This document shows, piece by piece, positions 52,473-62,289 of a DNA stretch of 64,000 bases (position 1 is its first letter; each line of letters begins with the position of its first letter). A program made the position numbers and the translations under genes. The notes under the pieces were generated by a model. It saw only the letters and a list, made by a program, of their open reading frames with translations. It had not been told where the DNA came from and searched no databases. The DNA comes from Prorocentrum cordatum (taxonomy: Eukaryota > Sar > Dinophyceae > Prorocentrales > Prorocentraceae), in NCBI GenBank assembly GCA_963575745.1, contig CAUYUJ010016057.1, forward strand, positions 36,206-100,205, given 5' to 3'.

Positions 52473-52550
52473 GCAATATTGCAGCGTTCGACATGGGCAA
52501 CCCGGAGTCCGTCGTGTCCCCGGGCGGCGTGGGTTTCGACATCAATTGCG
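52473..52550 (+). CDS. RTCB: RTCB exon: [13 protein letters not shown]
   Basis: This exon encodes [20 protein letters not shown] followed by F-D-I-N-C and one base of Gly. [13 protein letters not shown] is the RtcB signature; its Asp and Cys are known manganese ligands in the family and both are intact here. The left border is GAGAG|GCAATA and the right border TGCG|GCAGCG (GC donor). The next exon in the protein (V-R-L-x-R-T-N-L) lies 7.2 kb downstream. Confidence 0.95.
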
Positions 52551-52689
52551 GCAGCGCTTCCCCCGCTCTCTTGGGGGAGCGCCCAGGGAAGGTCTGGGAC
52601 GGCCACGGTGGCGATCACGAGAGCCGGAAGAGAACGAGAGGAGGACAAAAAGGAGCAGGGGCAAGGGAGTGGCGAGGGTCGGGTCTCCC

Positions 52690-52835
52690 CCCCTCCTTCC
52701 TCCTCCTCCTCCTCCTCCTCCTCCTCCTCCTCCTCCTCCTCCTCCTCCCCCTCGTCGTCCTCCTCCTCCTCCTGCTCCTCCTCCTCCTCCTCCTCCTCCT
52801 CCTCCTCCTCCTTCTCCTCCTCCTCCCCCCCCCGT
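52690..52835. repeat. (CTC)n tract
   Basis: About 140 bp of CTC triplets with a short CCCTCGTCGTCC interruption. Confidence 0.9.
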
Positions 52836-52860
52836 CTCAACATCCTTGGTGATCCATTGA

Positions 52861-53760
52861 CTGCTCGTACCGCAGCGCTGGAACCTACTTTTTTCCCCGC
52901 CGCCAGTTGTTGAAATCAATCATGAAATTCTGGAGTGGTTTCAGAATTGGATTGCGGAGTTAATATATTTAGCGGTTGGCGTGATTCTCCCTAATGTGGC
53001 GGGACGTAGCGACGTTCATTTAGAGCGGACGTTGCACGTCGCGCACCGCTATAATCTTAATATGATATTCGGCCGTGCGTACATGTCCTTCTCATATGTC
53101 TTGTGGCCAGTTTTTTTCGATCGGGTATGTTTGAACCAGTGCTAGTTTGGGTCCTTCGGCTGTACGGGAACGGCTTTGCGAAGCAAGTGGAAGTTGGATG
53201 TGTGATTACAGTCAGCGTCTTCACCTGGTCTATCGACATGCTTTTCATTGGACCTCCATGGTGGAAGAACTCCGCACTGCAGCCGTGCGTGAAATTGTCG
53301 CTGGTGTTGCTAAGGAGGTGGGCGACATGCGTACCCGGCCAATCCATTGGCAAACGGTGTTGGATTTAGTGAAGGTGACCGATCTTTTGTTGGTGGGCAC
53401 CTTCGGTTGGATTATTCTCGGGCGTTTGATCATGTTTCGCGTCCCCATGCTTCTCGATCGCAGTTGGATTCGGCTTTGTTGGAATTGCTCACTCAAAGGA
53501 AACTTTGAGAAAGGGCGCAATGAATTGTGTGTGCTGTCAGCGAGTGTTCTGGCTGTGTTATTCTATAACGTTTGGCATCCATCAACGAGAAGCGTAGTAA
53601 CAAACGGTTTGACTCGAGTAATATTGCGGCATAGTTGCTTCCTATAATGGCGGAACATGAATTGAAACATGGTTCGGAACATAGGGCCTTCCGTCAGTTG
53701 GTGTTTTACCTCGGGGAGCGAACGATTGGCGTGGAGCTTTTGGGTATTGTTGACGCTTCG
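52861..53760 (+). pseudogene. AT-richer coding remnant, possibly retroelement-derived
   Basis: Base composition drops sharply in GC and the translations have complex, protein-like residue use, unlike the flanking repeats. One frame is open from 52,861 to a stop at about 53,153. The same frame, open again around 53,330-53,505, contains L-D-Y-S-R-A-F-D-H-V-S (53,407 on), which resembles motif A of non-LTR reverse transcriptases (L-D-x-S-K-A-F-D). Another frame is open at 53,147-53,647. Frame changes and stops mean it is broken. The reverse-transcriptase reading rests on one short motif and is weak. Confidence 0.35.
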
Positions 53761-54690
53761 CGAATCCCCTCCAGCCCATCCAGAAACGATGCCCAGAGGA
53801 ATTGCCTCGATCAGGGAAGCGGGGAGCACACAGAGGAAGGGTCCCCCAGTGGAGGTCTCTTGGAGCGTCTTGGGGGCCTCTTGGCGGTCCCGGACGCCTC
53901 TTAGAGCGTCTTGGGTGCTTCGGAGAGCTTATTGGGGCCTCTTGGGGATCTTTTGGGAGCCTCTTGGAAGCCTCTTGGGCGCCTGTTGGGGCCTCCTGGA
54001 CGCCTCTTGGGGCCCTCTTGAAACGCTCTTGGGAGCCTTGGGAGCCCTCTTGGAGCCATCTTGGAGCCACCTGGAGGCCTCGGCGAGAAAGCCAAAAACA
54101 TTGATTTTCATGGGTTTTGGAAGGGTTTTGGCATCTTCGGGGCCTCCTGGGGGAGCTCTTTGGCCACATGGAGCCGTCTTGGAGCGGCCTTGGGGCCTCT
54201 TGGAGCAGCGTGGGCGCCATCTTGAGGCACATTGGGATATCTTGAGCCATCTTGGAGATCATCGTTGGCTCTCCCAGGCGCTCTTGGAGTCATCTGAAGC
54301 AGTGCCCCCCCCCAGGAGGCCAAAATGTGGCCAACACCTTACTAAAATCAACGATTTTGGCATTGTCGCCGAGGCCTCTTGGAGCGTCTTGGGTGCCTCT
54401 GGGGGGCCTCTTGGAGGTCTCTTGGAGGGCTCTTGGGATCCTCTTGGGGGCATCCTGGGGGCCTCTTGGGGGCCTCTTGGGGCCTCCTGGCCACCTCTGG
54501 GGGCCCTCTTGGGGCACCCTTGGGAGCCTTGGGAGCGCTCTTGGGGCCATCTCGGAGGAGATCGATCAAAAAAGGCCAAAATGGGGCCAAAACCTTAGTA
54601 ACATCCATGATCTTGGCTTCCTCGCCGAGGCCGTTTTGGACGTCCCGACGGCTCGCGAGACCCTTTGTCCAGGTCCAGGGGAGAGGGTAG
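53760..54690 (+). repeat. CTCTTGGG-rich dispersed repeat, two modules
   Basis: Begins with the defined edge CCAGCCCATCCAGAAACGATG, inverted at 23.1 kb. It contains two modules of about 480 bp, each ending near GCCAAAA(C/T) and TTCCTCGCCGAGGCC / GTCGCCGAGGCC. The terminal part (54,545-54,690) is shared with 57,040-57,200. Confidence 0.8.
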
Positions 54691-55029
54691 GGGGAGGGGT
54701 AAACCCCTCCTCGAAGGGGAAGGAGGGGTGGAAGAGGAAACTCTCTAAACAACAGACGCCCAGAGGTCTGGTGGGATTCGAAAAGCACCTGGGTGTGTAT
54801 CAAACGTCCCATTCCAAACATGTTTGTACCTTCCAGCCGCGGTCGCTGTCATTGAATGCTATGGTACAATGGTAATAACATCATCAAGGGCTACAGCAGG
54901 GACACCAGCGACCATCGGTGACAATGATATGACGCGCACTGTCTGCCCAAGCTTCCTGATCAAAGTGGCGCAAGAACGCACCGTTAGAAAAACATAGGTT
55001 TCAAGTGGACCCCGAGAGGCAAGATCCAT

Positions 55030-55560
55030 AGCTTTTCCTGAGGTTCAGTATGTTCTCCGCTTCCGAAAGCGCTCCCAAGAGGGCCCAAGAGGCGAAACAT
55101 ACTGATTGTCGCGAGTTCGTTTGAAAGATGTTGGAGTTCTCGTCTTCTCGGCTTCCCGACGCTCCAAGACGGCCCAGGAGGCCCCCACGACGCCCCAGAG
55201 CGACCCAAGATGCCTTTCAGAGGGCCCCAGAATGACCCAAGAGGGCCCCAAGACAGCCCAAGAGGCCGCCGAGGCGGCTCAAGAGGTCCCCAAGATGGCT
55301 CCAAGAGGGGGCCCACACAGAGCACCCGAACGAACATTTCGAGCCCTCGGCCCCGAGAGGGTCCTAGGATGCCCCAAGAGCTCCCAGGAACCTTCCGAGA
55401 AACCCCCAGGAGCCCCTCCAGAAGCCTCAAGAAGCCCCCGAGACGCTCCCAAGAGTCCCTCCCGGGGCTCCTAAGAGGTCTCAAAACTGCCCCACAGAGG
55501 CCCCCGAGAGCGCTCCGAAGAGATCCCAAGAAGCATCCCTGAGGACTCTGACCCATGTCA
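55030..55560 (-). repeat. CTCTTGGG-rich repeat, inverted
   Basis: Units such as GAGGGCCCCAAGACAGCCCAAG. The left part (GTTGGAGTTCTCGTCTTCTCG, CTTCCCGACGCTCC) is the complement of an insert seen at 9,240 and 1,620. Confidence 0.8.
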
Positions 55561-55574
55561 GCGTCGTCGCCGCC

Positions 55575-55735
55575 GCCGCCACCGCCGCTGCCGCCGTCGT
55601 CGTCGTCGTCGTCGACGTCGTCGTCGTCGACGTCGTCGACGTCGTCGTCATCGCCGCCGTCGTCGTCACCGGCGTCGTCGCCGTCGTCGGCGGCGACGAC
55701 GCTATCGTCGTCGACGTCGACGCGTCGTCGTCCCC
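55575..55735. repeat. (GTC)n / (CGT)n tract
   Basis: About 160 bp of GTC triplets with GTCGACGTC palindromes. Confidence 0.9.
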
Positions 55736-55839
55736 CCCCTTTGGGGTAGGCGGCACCAGGCGGAAATCAGTGGCAATTTTCTGTGGTTGCTTCATGGTTG
55801 TACATTTTCTCGCTTGTTCAGTGTCTCCAGCGTCCTAGC

Positions 55840-56100
55840 TAGCGCAAGGGGCCCACAACATCGCCCCAACAGGGTCCCACGAGGACTCCCATCTGGCCCC
55901 AAGACTCCGCAAGAAGCCTCCTAAACGGCAGAAGAGGGCCGGCGCAAGAGAGCGTCAAGAGGGCTTCAACACGGCCAAGGAGATCCGCAAGGCGCCCTCA
56001 AAAGTCCACAGACGGCCTAAGAGGATTTCTGTGAGCCTAAGAGGGCCCCAAGACGGCTCCCAATACGGCGCCCCCGGAATAGCCCTAAGACAGCTTCAAC
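55840..56100 (-). repeat. Diverged CTCTTGGG-family block, inverted
   Basis: CCAAGACTCCGCAAGAAGCC, GAGGGCCCCAAGACGGCTCC and similar phrases at lower density than in the other blocks. Confidence 0.5.
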
Positions 56101-56334
56101 GCCCAGGAAGGCCGTTAGAACCGTAGACGTCGGCGATAGGAGACCGGATCGTCAAGCAGGCTCCTCTGAGCCCCCTGGAGCCAGTGAGGCCCCCACTATG
56201 GCTTCAACTTTGCCTCGGAGTCTTCAGTCTCCAACACAGGTCGCAGACAGTTCAGAAAAAATTGCGCGGGGCTGTCTACAGAGCTTCTGGCTCCCAAGAC
56301 CCAGCAGTCACACGAGGCTGGAACAGACGCACGA

Positions 56335-56674
56335 CTGATTCCCAGAGAGGCCTCACGGCATCAGCACGCCCAGTCTCGTACATCGGTCTCGTCTATTTCC
56401 ACAAGAATTTGCACCGTCGCCGTTTATGGGCTCAGGACACGCTGTGTTTGCTGCGAATCCGTTACTGTCGCGCCTTCCCGCGCCCAAGCCGCTTCCAGCG
56501 TCTACCTCCCCAGAGCACTCTTGCGCGAATTACCCGATCTGCAGCAAAAAGCATTCACAGACTAGGAATGGATCCGTACGTCCTGTCTGTCTCACGACCG
56601 ACGTTGCGATCACCCGTCCTGCGAAGCTCCTGCCATTCCAGCCTTCGGGGAAAACGTCGTTTTCATCCTTTTGA
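56335..56674 (+). CDS. Unrecognised open frame of complex composition
   Basis: A frame open for about 110 codons to a TGA at 56,672, with balanced residue use. It includes G-H-A-V-F-A-A-N-P-L-L-S-R-L and Y-P-I-C-S-K-K-H. No good start context, splice border or domain is seen. It lies inside the long RTCB intron, so it may be a decayed mobile-element protein. Confidence 0.2.
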
Positions 56675-56934
56675 CGACGCTGGCTAGCGCGTGTGATTTT
56701 ACGGCGTCGGAGCCCGTGGCACAAGCGTACCACGTGATGCGTGGTAATCTACGGCGTTTGCAGGCCTTACCGCGTATTCCGAGCTTCGGGGGGTGCAGAA
56801 CATCGGCGAATGCTGAGTCCTCCTCAGCTCAGAGGCGGCATGAGGGGCGTCTCGGCCATCCGCGTGCTCCTGGACCGTGCCCATCGGCGTCATTCTGTCG
56901 TGAGCCTGGGGCCTGTCGCGGCATTTTGGTGGTC

Positions 56935-57200
56935 CTTTGTGCACCGTTTGGGGGCATCATGGGGGCCTCTTGAGGCCCGCCTGAGCACTGCTTCGGGCCC
57001 TCTTGGGGCACTCTCAGGGGCCTTCTTCGGGCCATCTAGGGGGAAGATCGATCACAAGAAGGGAGCTCCTCAATCAGGTCCCCCCCGAGGCCAACATGTT
57101 GCCAAAAACTGAATAACATGGGTGATTTGGGCTTCCTCGCCGATGCCACCTTGGACGCCCCAGCGTCTCGCGAAACGTCCCGCCCAGACCCAGGGGGATG
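56935..57200 (+). repeat. CTCTTGGG-family block with conserved tail
   Basis: After the repeat units, GAAGATCGATCA..AAG, CCGAGGCCAACATGTTGCC, TGGGCTTCCTCGCCGATGCC and GCGTCTCGCGAAACG parallel 54,545-54,690. Confidence 0.7.
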
Positions 57201-57309
57201 GAGGGATGGGGGATGCCTGGGAAGAAGGTGATCGCAACACCTCTCACGCTCGAAAGGGCCGGTCGGATTCCGCAAGCCCGCTCCTTGGGGGTGGCCACGT
57301 CTGCCAGTA

Positions 57310-57485
57310 CAGTGCAGACCCATGCCAAGAAGCACCCTGCCTGAATCCAGGGTGCCTCGGGTTTCTTGGGTTTCGATGGTTTTGCTCTGGAGAGCGTGAC
57401 GCTCCCGCGCGAAAAATCCATGGACGTCCTGGGTTCTCAGGGTAGGGTTTCTTGTGGAGGGTTTCTTGTGGACTGGCCTCCACTG
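57310..57485. mobile_element. Tc1/mariner-like MITE with TA on both sides
   Basis: 176 bp from CAGTGCAGACCCATGCC to GGCCTCCACTG, with TA immediately outside each end. The interior matches 13,785 (CCAAGAAGCACCCTGCC, GGTTTCGATGGTTTTGC). Confidence 0.8.
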
Positions 57486-57690
57486 TATTCTCGATTGTTC
57501 TTTTCCTGCTCGCGCGCGTCTTCTCTGTTGCCTTGTCTTCCCCCGTCCTTTGTTTGCTGCTCGTGCGCCTGCCCGTGCTGGCCTCGTCCTGCTTCTCCAG
57601 CCTGCCGGGTCCCAGCGCCATCGAGAACAAAAGAAGCCCTAACCCTGGTGACACGATGACGACGTGGCCTCACTTCAGGCTGTCTCTCAC

Positions 57691-57805
57691 ATGGATCAAG
57701 GAGGCGTGGATTAGCGACGGGTCCCGCTTCAAAAGAAAATCGCAGGTTCCCGCCGCCGAACGAGGCGGCACCGGCCGCATTTTGGGGAGGGCACCTCCCC
57801 CGACC
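57691..57805 (+). repeat. Dispersed repeat W, right module
   Basis: Has CATGGATCAAGGAGGCGTGG, TTAGCGACGGGTCCCG, GCCGCCGAACGAGGCGGCAC and GGGAGGGCACCTCCC. Confidence 0.7.
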
Positions 57806-58879
57806 AATGGATTTGGTGACCGCGCGCCAAATCCATGGATCGTTCATCCATGTTTGCGCGCCCCCGATCACTGAGGTCCCCGTCTTTTCACCAGGGATAA
57901 ACCATCCGGACGGTTTTGTTCGATACATTTGCAGAACAACACCTCCGTATCCCTGATATTCTTGGCCCTCCTGACTTGGGTCCCCTCACAAAGGATTCGG
58001 GGTCCTTGTTTACTTACCCACGGCGAGCTTCCGCTCGCATTTGCAAGGGGTGATGCGTAGTGTTCTCCTCCTCCTCATTCTCGTTCGCCTCCCTCCTCCC
58101 TCCTCCTCCCTCCTCCTCCTCCTCCTCCTCCTCCCCCACCTCCTCCTCCTCCTCCTCCCCAACCTCCTCCTCCTCCTCCTTCTCCCTCCTCCCAGATGTG
58201 GCGCCACGGGGGGGGGGGGGGGGGCCTGGAAGGCAGCCGCAAGTGCGAGGCCGCCAGTCCCGCGCGACCCCAGCTGCAGCGCACGCTGCCCCGCCTGCGA
58301 CGCGTGCTGTCTGAACTTCAAGGATGGTGTTCTTTGCTTGTCTCGTGTTCTTGGCCGCCTTTCCCTTCTCTCCTTAGGGTCGGCGCTCTCGCTCCTCCTC
58401 CTCCTACTCCTCCTCCTCCTCCCCCTCCTCTTCCTCCTCCTCCTCCTTCTCCTCCTCCTCCTCCTCCTCCTCCTCCACTTCCTTCTCCCCCTCCTCCTCC
58501 TCCTCCGCCCCGTGGGGGCATCACCCGCAGGGGGGGGGGGGCTGGCGCAGGCGGGGAGCGCTGGACCCGAGGGGCGAAAAGCCCCCTCACCCGGCGGGGA
58601 TGGTCGCCGCAGCGCGGTCCCCTTCCCCCCGGGGGGGCCGCCGGCCGCGCAGTCCCCAACACAGTCGGGGGTCTCCCCCCCCCGGCTCGCCGTGTTGGGG
58701 TCGTGCCTGGCGGCTCGTCCCTGTCGTGTCGTCGTCGTCGTTGCCGCGGCGGTCGGGTTTGCTGAGCGTGCCGCTGGAGGTCAGCAGCCCGATTGCCGCG
58801 GCTTGTTTTTCCCCCCGTTCCGCTCGGCCAGCCTGGCCAGCCGGCCGCGTGCGCGGGGCGCTGCGGGCTCCCTGGGCGG

Positions 58880-58970
58880 CCAATGCGCCGCCCAAGGCCC
58901 CGCGTGCGTCCATGTAGTGGCCTGAGCGTGCTATGCGCATGCCGCGGAAGCCGAGGTACTCAAACAAATC
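58880..58970 (-). CDS. Candidate minus-strand exon
   Basis: On the minus strand, after a (GAG)n run ending AG|GAT, the frame encodes D-L-F-E-Y-L-G-F-R-G-M-R-I-A-R-S-G-H-Y-M and continues D-A-R-G-A-L-G-G. Residue use looks protein-like and the border has the AG|G form, but no family is recognised and the opposite strand carries the RTCB intron. Confidence 0.2.
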
Positions 58971-58994
58971 CTCCTCCTCCTCCTCCTCCTCCTC

Positions 58995-59036
<42 letters not shown>

Positions 59037-59551
59037 CTCGCCCTCCTCCACCTCCTCCTCGGCCATCTCCTCTTAGCCTCTCCTCATCTCCCCCGCTGCT
59101 CGCGCAACGCCCCCCCCCCGCCTACAGGGCCCGCTGAGCAGGGAGCCGCTTGCATATAAGCCATCTAGATCCAGACCGCCCGTTATCGTCCGCTTCGTAA
59201 CTGCGGGAGATTGTGGGCCCGATCGCTCGTTGTTTGGATTTGCCTTCTGCCTTCCCCTTCCTCTCGGGGGTGGGCTTTCTTCGCTCGCCCTCCGACCGAC
59301 CCCCCTGCGCTTTCCGCCCCCCTCTTGGGGGAGGCTTTCCGCCCCCCCCATGGGCGCGCTGCCGCCCGACCTCGGCGGCGCGATCGCCCTCCCCTCCCCC
59401 GCCCCCGCCCCGCTCCCCGCCCCCCCCCACGCCCGCCCCCCGCGGGCGCCGCGCGGGGCCAGCAGGGCGCCAAGGGCGCCTCCGCCCGACCTTGGGCGGG
59501 GGGGGGCGCTCCCTTTTTTTTTTTAGGGGGGGGGGGGGGGGGGGCGGGCCC

Positions 59552-59650
59552 GCGATCGCACGACGCCGCGCTCGAGAGCACCCGCCTCCCTCGACGGCGG
59601 CACCGTCTCTCCTTTCTCGAGGCGTGCGGCTGGTGCGCACCAACCTTCTG
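59552..59650 (+). pseudogene. Tandem copy of the start of the next RTCB exon
   Basis: 59,552-59,650 parallels 59,711-59,811 at a period of about 161 bp. GATCGC.CGACGCCGCGC, GAGAGCACCCGCC and then TCGAGGCGTGCGGCTGGTGC plus GCACCAACCTTCTG occur in both. The upstream copy keeps the acceptor CTCGAG|GC and encodes V-R-L-V-R-T-N-L-L, but then diverges (P-P-G-T), losing the D-V-E-P-V-K end. It could be spliced as a faulty alternative exon. Confidence 0.8.
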
Positions 59651-59782
59651 CCCCCTGGAACCCTTGAATCCCGCGACCCCTTGACCCCTGGATTTCCTTG
59701 GGGCGAGAGCCCCCGATCGCGCGACGCCGCGCGAGAGAGAGCACCCGCCCTCCCTCCCCGGCGCCCGCCTCCTCCTGTCGAG

Positions 59783-59835
59783 GCGTGCGGCTGGTGCGCA
59801 CCAACCTTCTGTTCTCCGACGTGGAGCCGGTGAAG
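59783..59835 (+). CDS. RTCB: RTCB exon: V-R-L-V-R-T-N-L ... D-V-E-P-V-K
   Basis: This exon completes Gly and encodes V-R-L-V-R-T-N-L-L-F-S-D-V-E-P-V-K, matching V-R-L-L-R-T-N-L-x-x-x-D-V-x-P-V-K of eukaryotic RTCB directly after D-I-N-C-G. The left border is GTCGAG|GCGTGC. The right border is proposed at GTGAAG|GCCGAG (GC donor); a GA donor at 59,839 or GT donor at 59,843 are alternatives. The rest of the protein, with the histidines that bind manganese and the guanylylated histidine, was not found downstream and must lie past the window edge. Confidence 0.92.
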
Positions 59836-59854
59836 GCCGAGGGTGGATGGGGGG

Positions 59855-60140
59855 GTTGAGGATTGAGGCTCCACGATTGAAGATGGAAGTTCGAAGGTTC
59901 GAGGATTGAGGTTCGAGGGTTGCGGTTCGAGGATTGAGGCTCGATGGTTCGAGGATTGATGGTGCGAGCATTTGGGTTTTAGGTTTGAGGGTTCGAGGAT
60001 TGATCGAGGTTCGAGGGTTGAGGCTCGAGCATTGAGGTTCGAGTTTTGATCTTCGAGGATTGAGGTTCGAGGATTGAAGTTCGAGGGTTCGGGGGGGGGT
60101 GCGTTTGAGGATTGAGGTTCGAGGATTGAAGATGGAGGTT
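59855..60140 (+). repeat. Degenerate GAGGATTGAGGTTCGAGGG array
   Basis: 10-20 bp units made of GAGGATTGAG, GTTCGAGG and GGTTCGAGGATTGA over about 285 bp. Confidence 0.85.
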
Positions 60141-60203
60141 GGACGGTCGGAGTTCCCGATGCCAGTTAGACGCCGTTCAGGAAAAATTGCCAGGGTGGGC
60201 CCT

Positions 60204-60513
60204 GGGAGGGGTCCACGCACTGGTTTGTTGAAACCTTTTTCGGCCCTTTCTTCTGCACGCCCGAAATGGGTACTGAAGGAACGGGTACAATGCCCAACAG
60301 CAGTTCCTGTTCATTTTGAACAGGGCTCGCTGTCCGCGCCGCCGCGGCCTGTGTACATTTGAGACAGGAGGCCGCCTGCCCAACAGCAGCCGCTGTTGGT
60401 TTGGAACAACATTTGTTGTTGGGCATTGTACCCAGTGTTTCAATACCCATGTCGGGCGTCCAAAGGGAGGGGTCCACGCACTGGTTTGTTCAAACCTTTT
60501 TCGGTCCTTTCTG
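60204..60513. mobile_element. GGGTACAATGCCCA TIR element flanked by 49-bp direct repeats
   Basis: The TIR element (60,257-60,459) begins ACGCCCGAAATGGGTACTG and ends CAATACCCATGTCGGGCGT. It is framed by near-identical direct repeats of about 49 bp (60,204-60,252 and 60,465-60,513) starting GGGAGGGGTCCACGCACTGG. The repeats are far longer than a usual target duplication. Confidence 0.8.
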
Positions 60514-61414
60514 CCGGAGAGCACTCAACCGGCACCAGCGCCAACAGGGACAGCCAATTCCATCCGATGCCGTCGGTCGGCCGGAATTTGGGAGCCACGT
60601 GACGCCGACCTCCTTCCCCTCCTTCGTCGATCCTGCTGTGGCTGTTGCTGAGGCCAGCCCCGGCCCACGGTACAGCTTTGGTCGACCCGGGATGACTGTT
60701 GATTTGGGTCAAGGAGTCCCCGAGTCAAAATCCATGACGCAGGATGATCGAGGTTTGAGGTCCGCTGTTTTGTGCTACAAGTCTTGTGTAGGCCTCCGTG
60801 GACGTTTCGTGGCATCTGGCGGGGCCCTTCGTTCGGAGAGTTCTATAAAAAACTCTGGCATGGCCGGGGACCGAGGACGGTCGTCGTCTCTTCCAGGGTT
60901 TGGTGGGCGCCCCGGGTGGTTTTCGTGGCCACGGTTCGGCGCATCTCGCAAGAGTGCTTGGAATGGACCCCAGATGGTCCAGCGGTCCAGGGCTCTGCCC
61001 GTGTGCCCTCTTGGAATGAGCGCACTATTCGCACGCGCTCTTTGCAGTAGCCATCGGCGCCCCCAGAGCCCCCGCAAGCCCGTGCCGTCGTTGCCGTCGC
61101 CGTCTCGCAGGCACACGGGGGAACGGGCTGTTCGGGGCCCGCCAGCTCCATGCCAACACGGGGGCTGGCTCGTCGTCGTCGTCCTCCTCCTCCACTTCCT
61201 CCTCCACCTCCTCCTCCTCCTCGTCCTCCTCTTCCTCCTGCTGCTCCATCCTCTCCCCTGCTAACATGCAAATGCAACATCTGTTCCCAACCATCTTGTG
61301 TTGAAGTGGGTCCTCGTTTTGAAGAGACTGGCCCCGCGTCCCTCTCCTATTCCTCCTCCTCCCTCCTCCGCCCTTCTCCTCCCCCTCCTCCCTCCTCCCA
61401 TCAACCCCCTTCAC

Positions 61415-62210
61415 TTTGGCACAGCCGTCAGGCGTTTCGTGGCCCCATAGGGGGTTCCACCGAAGGCGCTAGTTGATGCGTTCGCATGCCGCCCCCCCCT
61501 CACTTTGGCACACCATTCACACGCTTCGTGGCTACATGGGGAGCTCCACCGAAGGCGCCAGTGGCTGCGTCCGCATGCCGCCACCCAGCATGCCGCCACC
61601 CACCTCACTTTGGCACCCTTCTCTCGCGCTTCGCGGCCCCATAGGGAGCTCCACCGAAGGCGCCAGTGGTTGCGTTCGCATGCCGCCACCCACCTCACTT
61701 TGGCACCCCTCTCACGCTCAAACGAAGGCTCCAGTGGCTGCGTTCGCATGCCGCCACCCCCCTCTCTTTGGCACTCCTCTCACGCGATTCGTGGCCCCAC
61801 AGGGAGCCTCACCGAAAACGCTAGTGGCTGCGTTCGCATGCCGCCACCCCTTTCACTTTGGCACGCCTCTCACACGTTTCGTGGCCCCATAAGGAGCTCC
61901 ACCGAAGGCGTCATTGGCTGCGTTCGCATGCCGCCACCCCCCTCACTTTGACACACCTCTCACACGTTCCGTGGCCCCATACGGAGCTCCACCGAAGGCC
62001 CCAGAGGTTGTGTTCGCATGCCACGCCTGCATGCCTTCCCCCGCTTCTCCCGGTGCTTGTCAGCCGCAACGGGTTACATGAGCATGTAACCCGTGTCGTC
62101 TGACCTCCGCGCCTCTTGTGGGCGGCCCCAGCGACAGCGCCCACATGGCGGCCCCCACCCATTTTGGCGCTCCCTTCAGGCAATTCGTGGCCCCGTAGGG
62201 AGCTCCACCG
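61415..62210 (+). repeat. Tandem array, units of about 80-120 bp
   Basis: At least eight units carry GCGTTCGCATGCCGCCACCC, CTCACTTTGGCAC, CACGCTTCGTGGCCCCATAG and GGGAGCTCCACCGAAGGCGC. Unit length varies through internal deletions. Confidence 0.9.
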
Positions 62211-62289
62211 ACGGCGTGTTTTCTCAACAGCGGTACTGATCATTGCATATGGTTGGGTTCTTCGCCATTCTATGTTTTGTTGTCAACCT

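Larger units (their letters stand above)
52551..59782 (+). other. RTCB intron, GC-AG, 7.2 kb
   Basis: Starts GCAGCG and ends CTGTCGAG. It includes a (CTC)n tract, an AT-richer coding remnant, three C-T-T-G-G-G repeat blocks, a Tc1/mariner-like element and a duplicated copy of the next exon. Confidence 0.85.

Noticed and set aside
60204-60513. LTR retrotransposon with 49-bp terminal repeats
   Set aside because: The interior is 200 bp with its own terminal inverted repeats and no coding sequence; the repeats do not begin TG and end CA.
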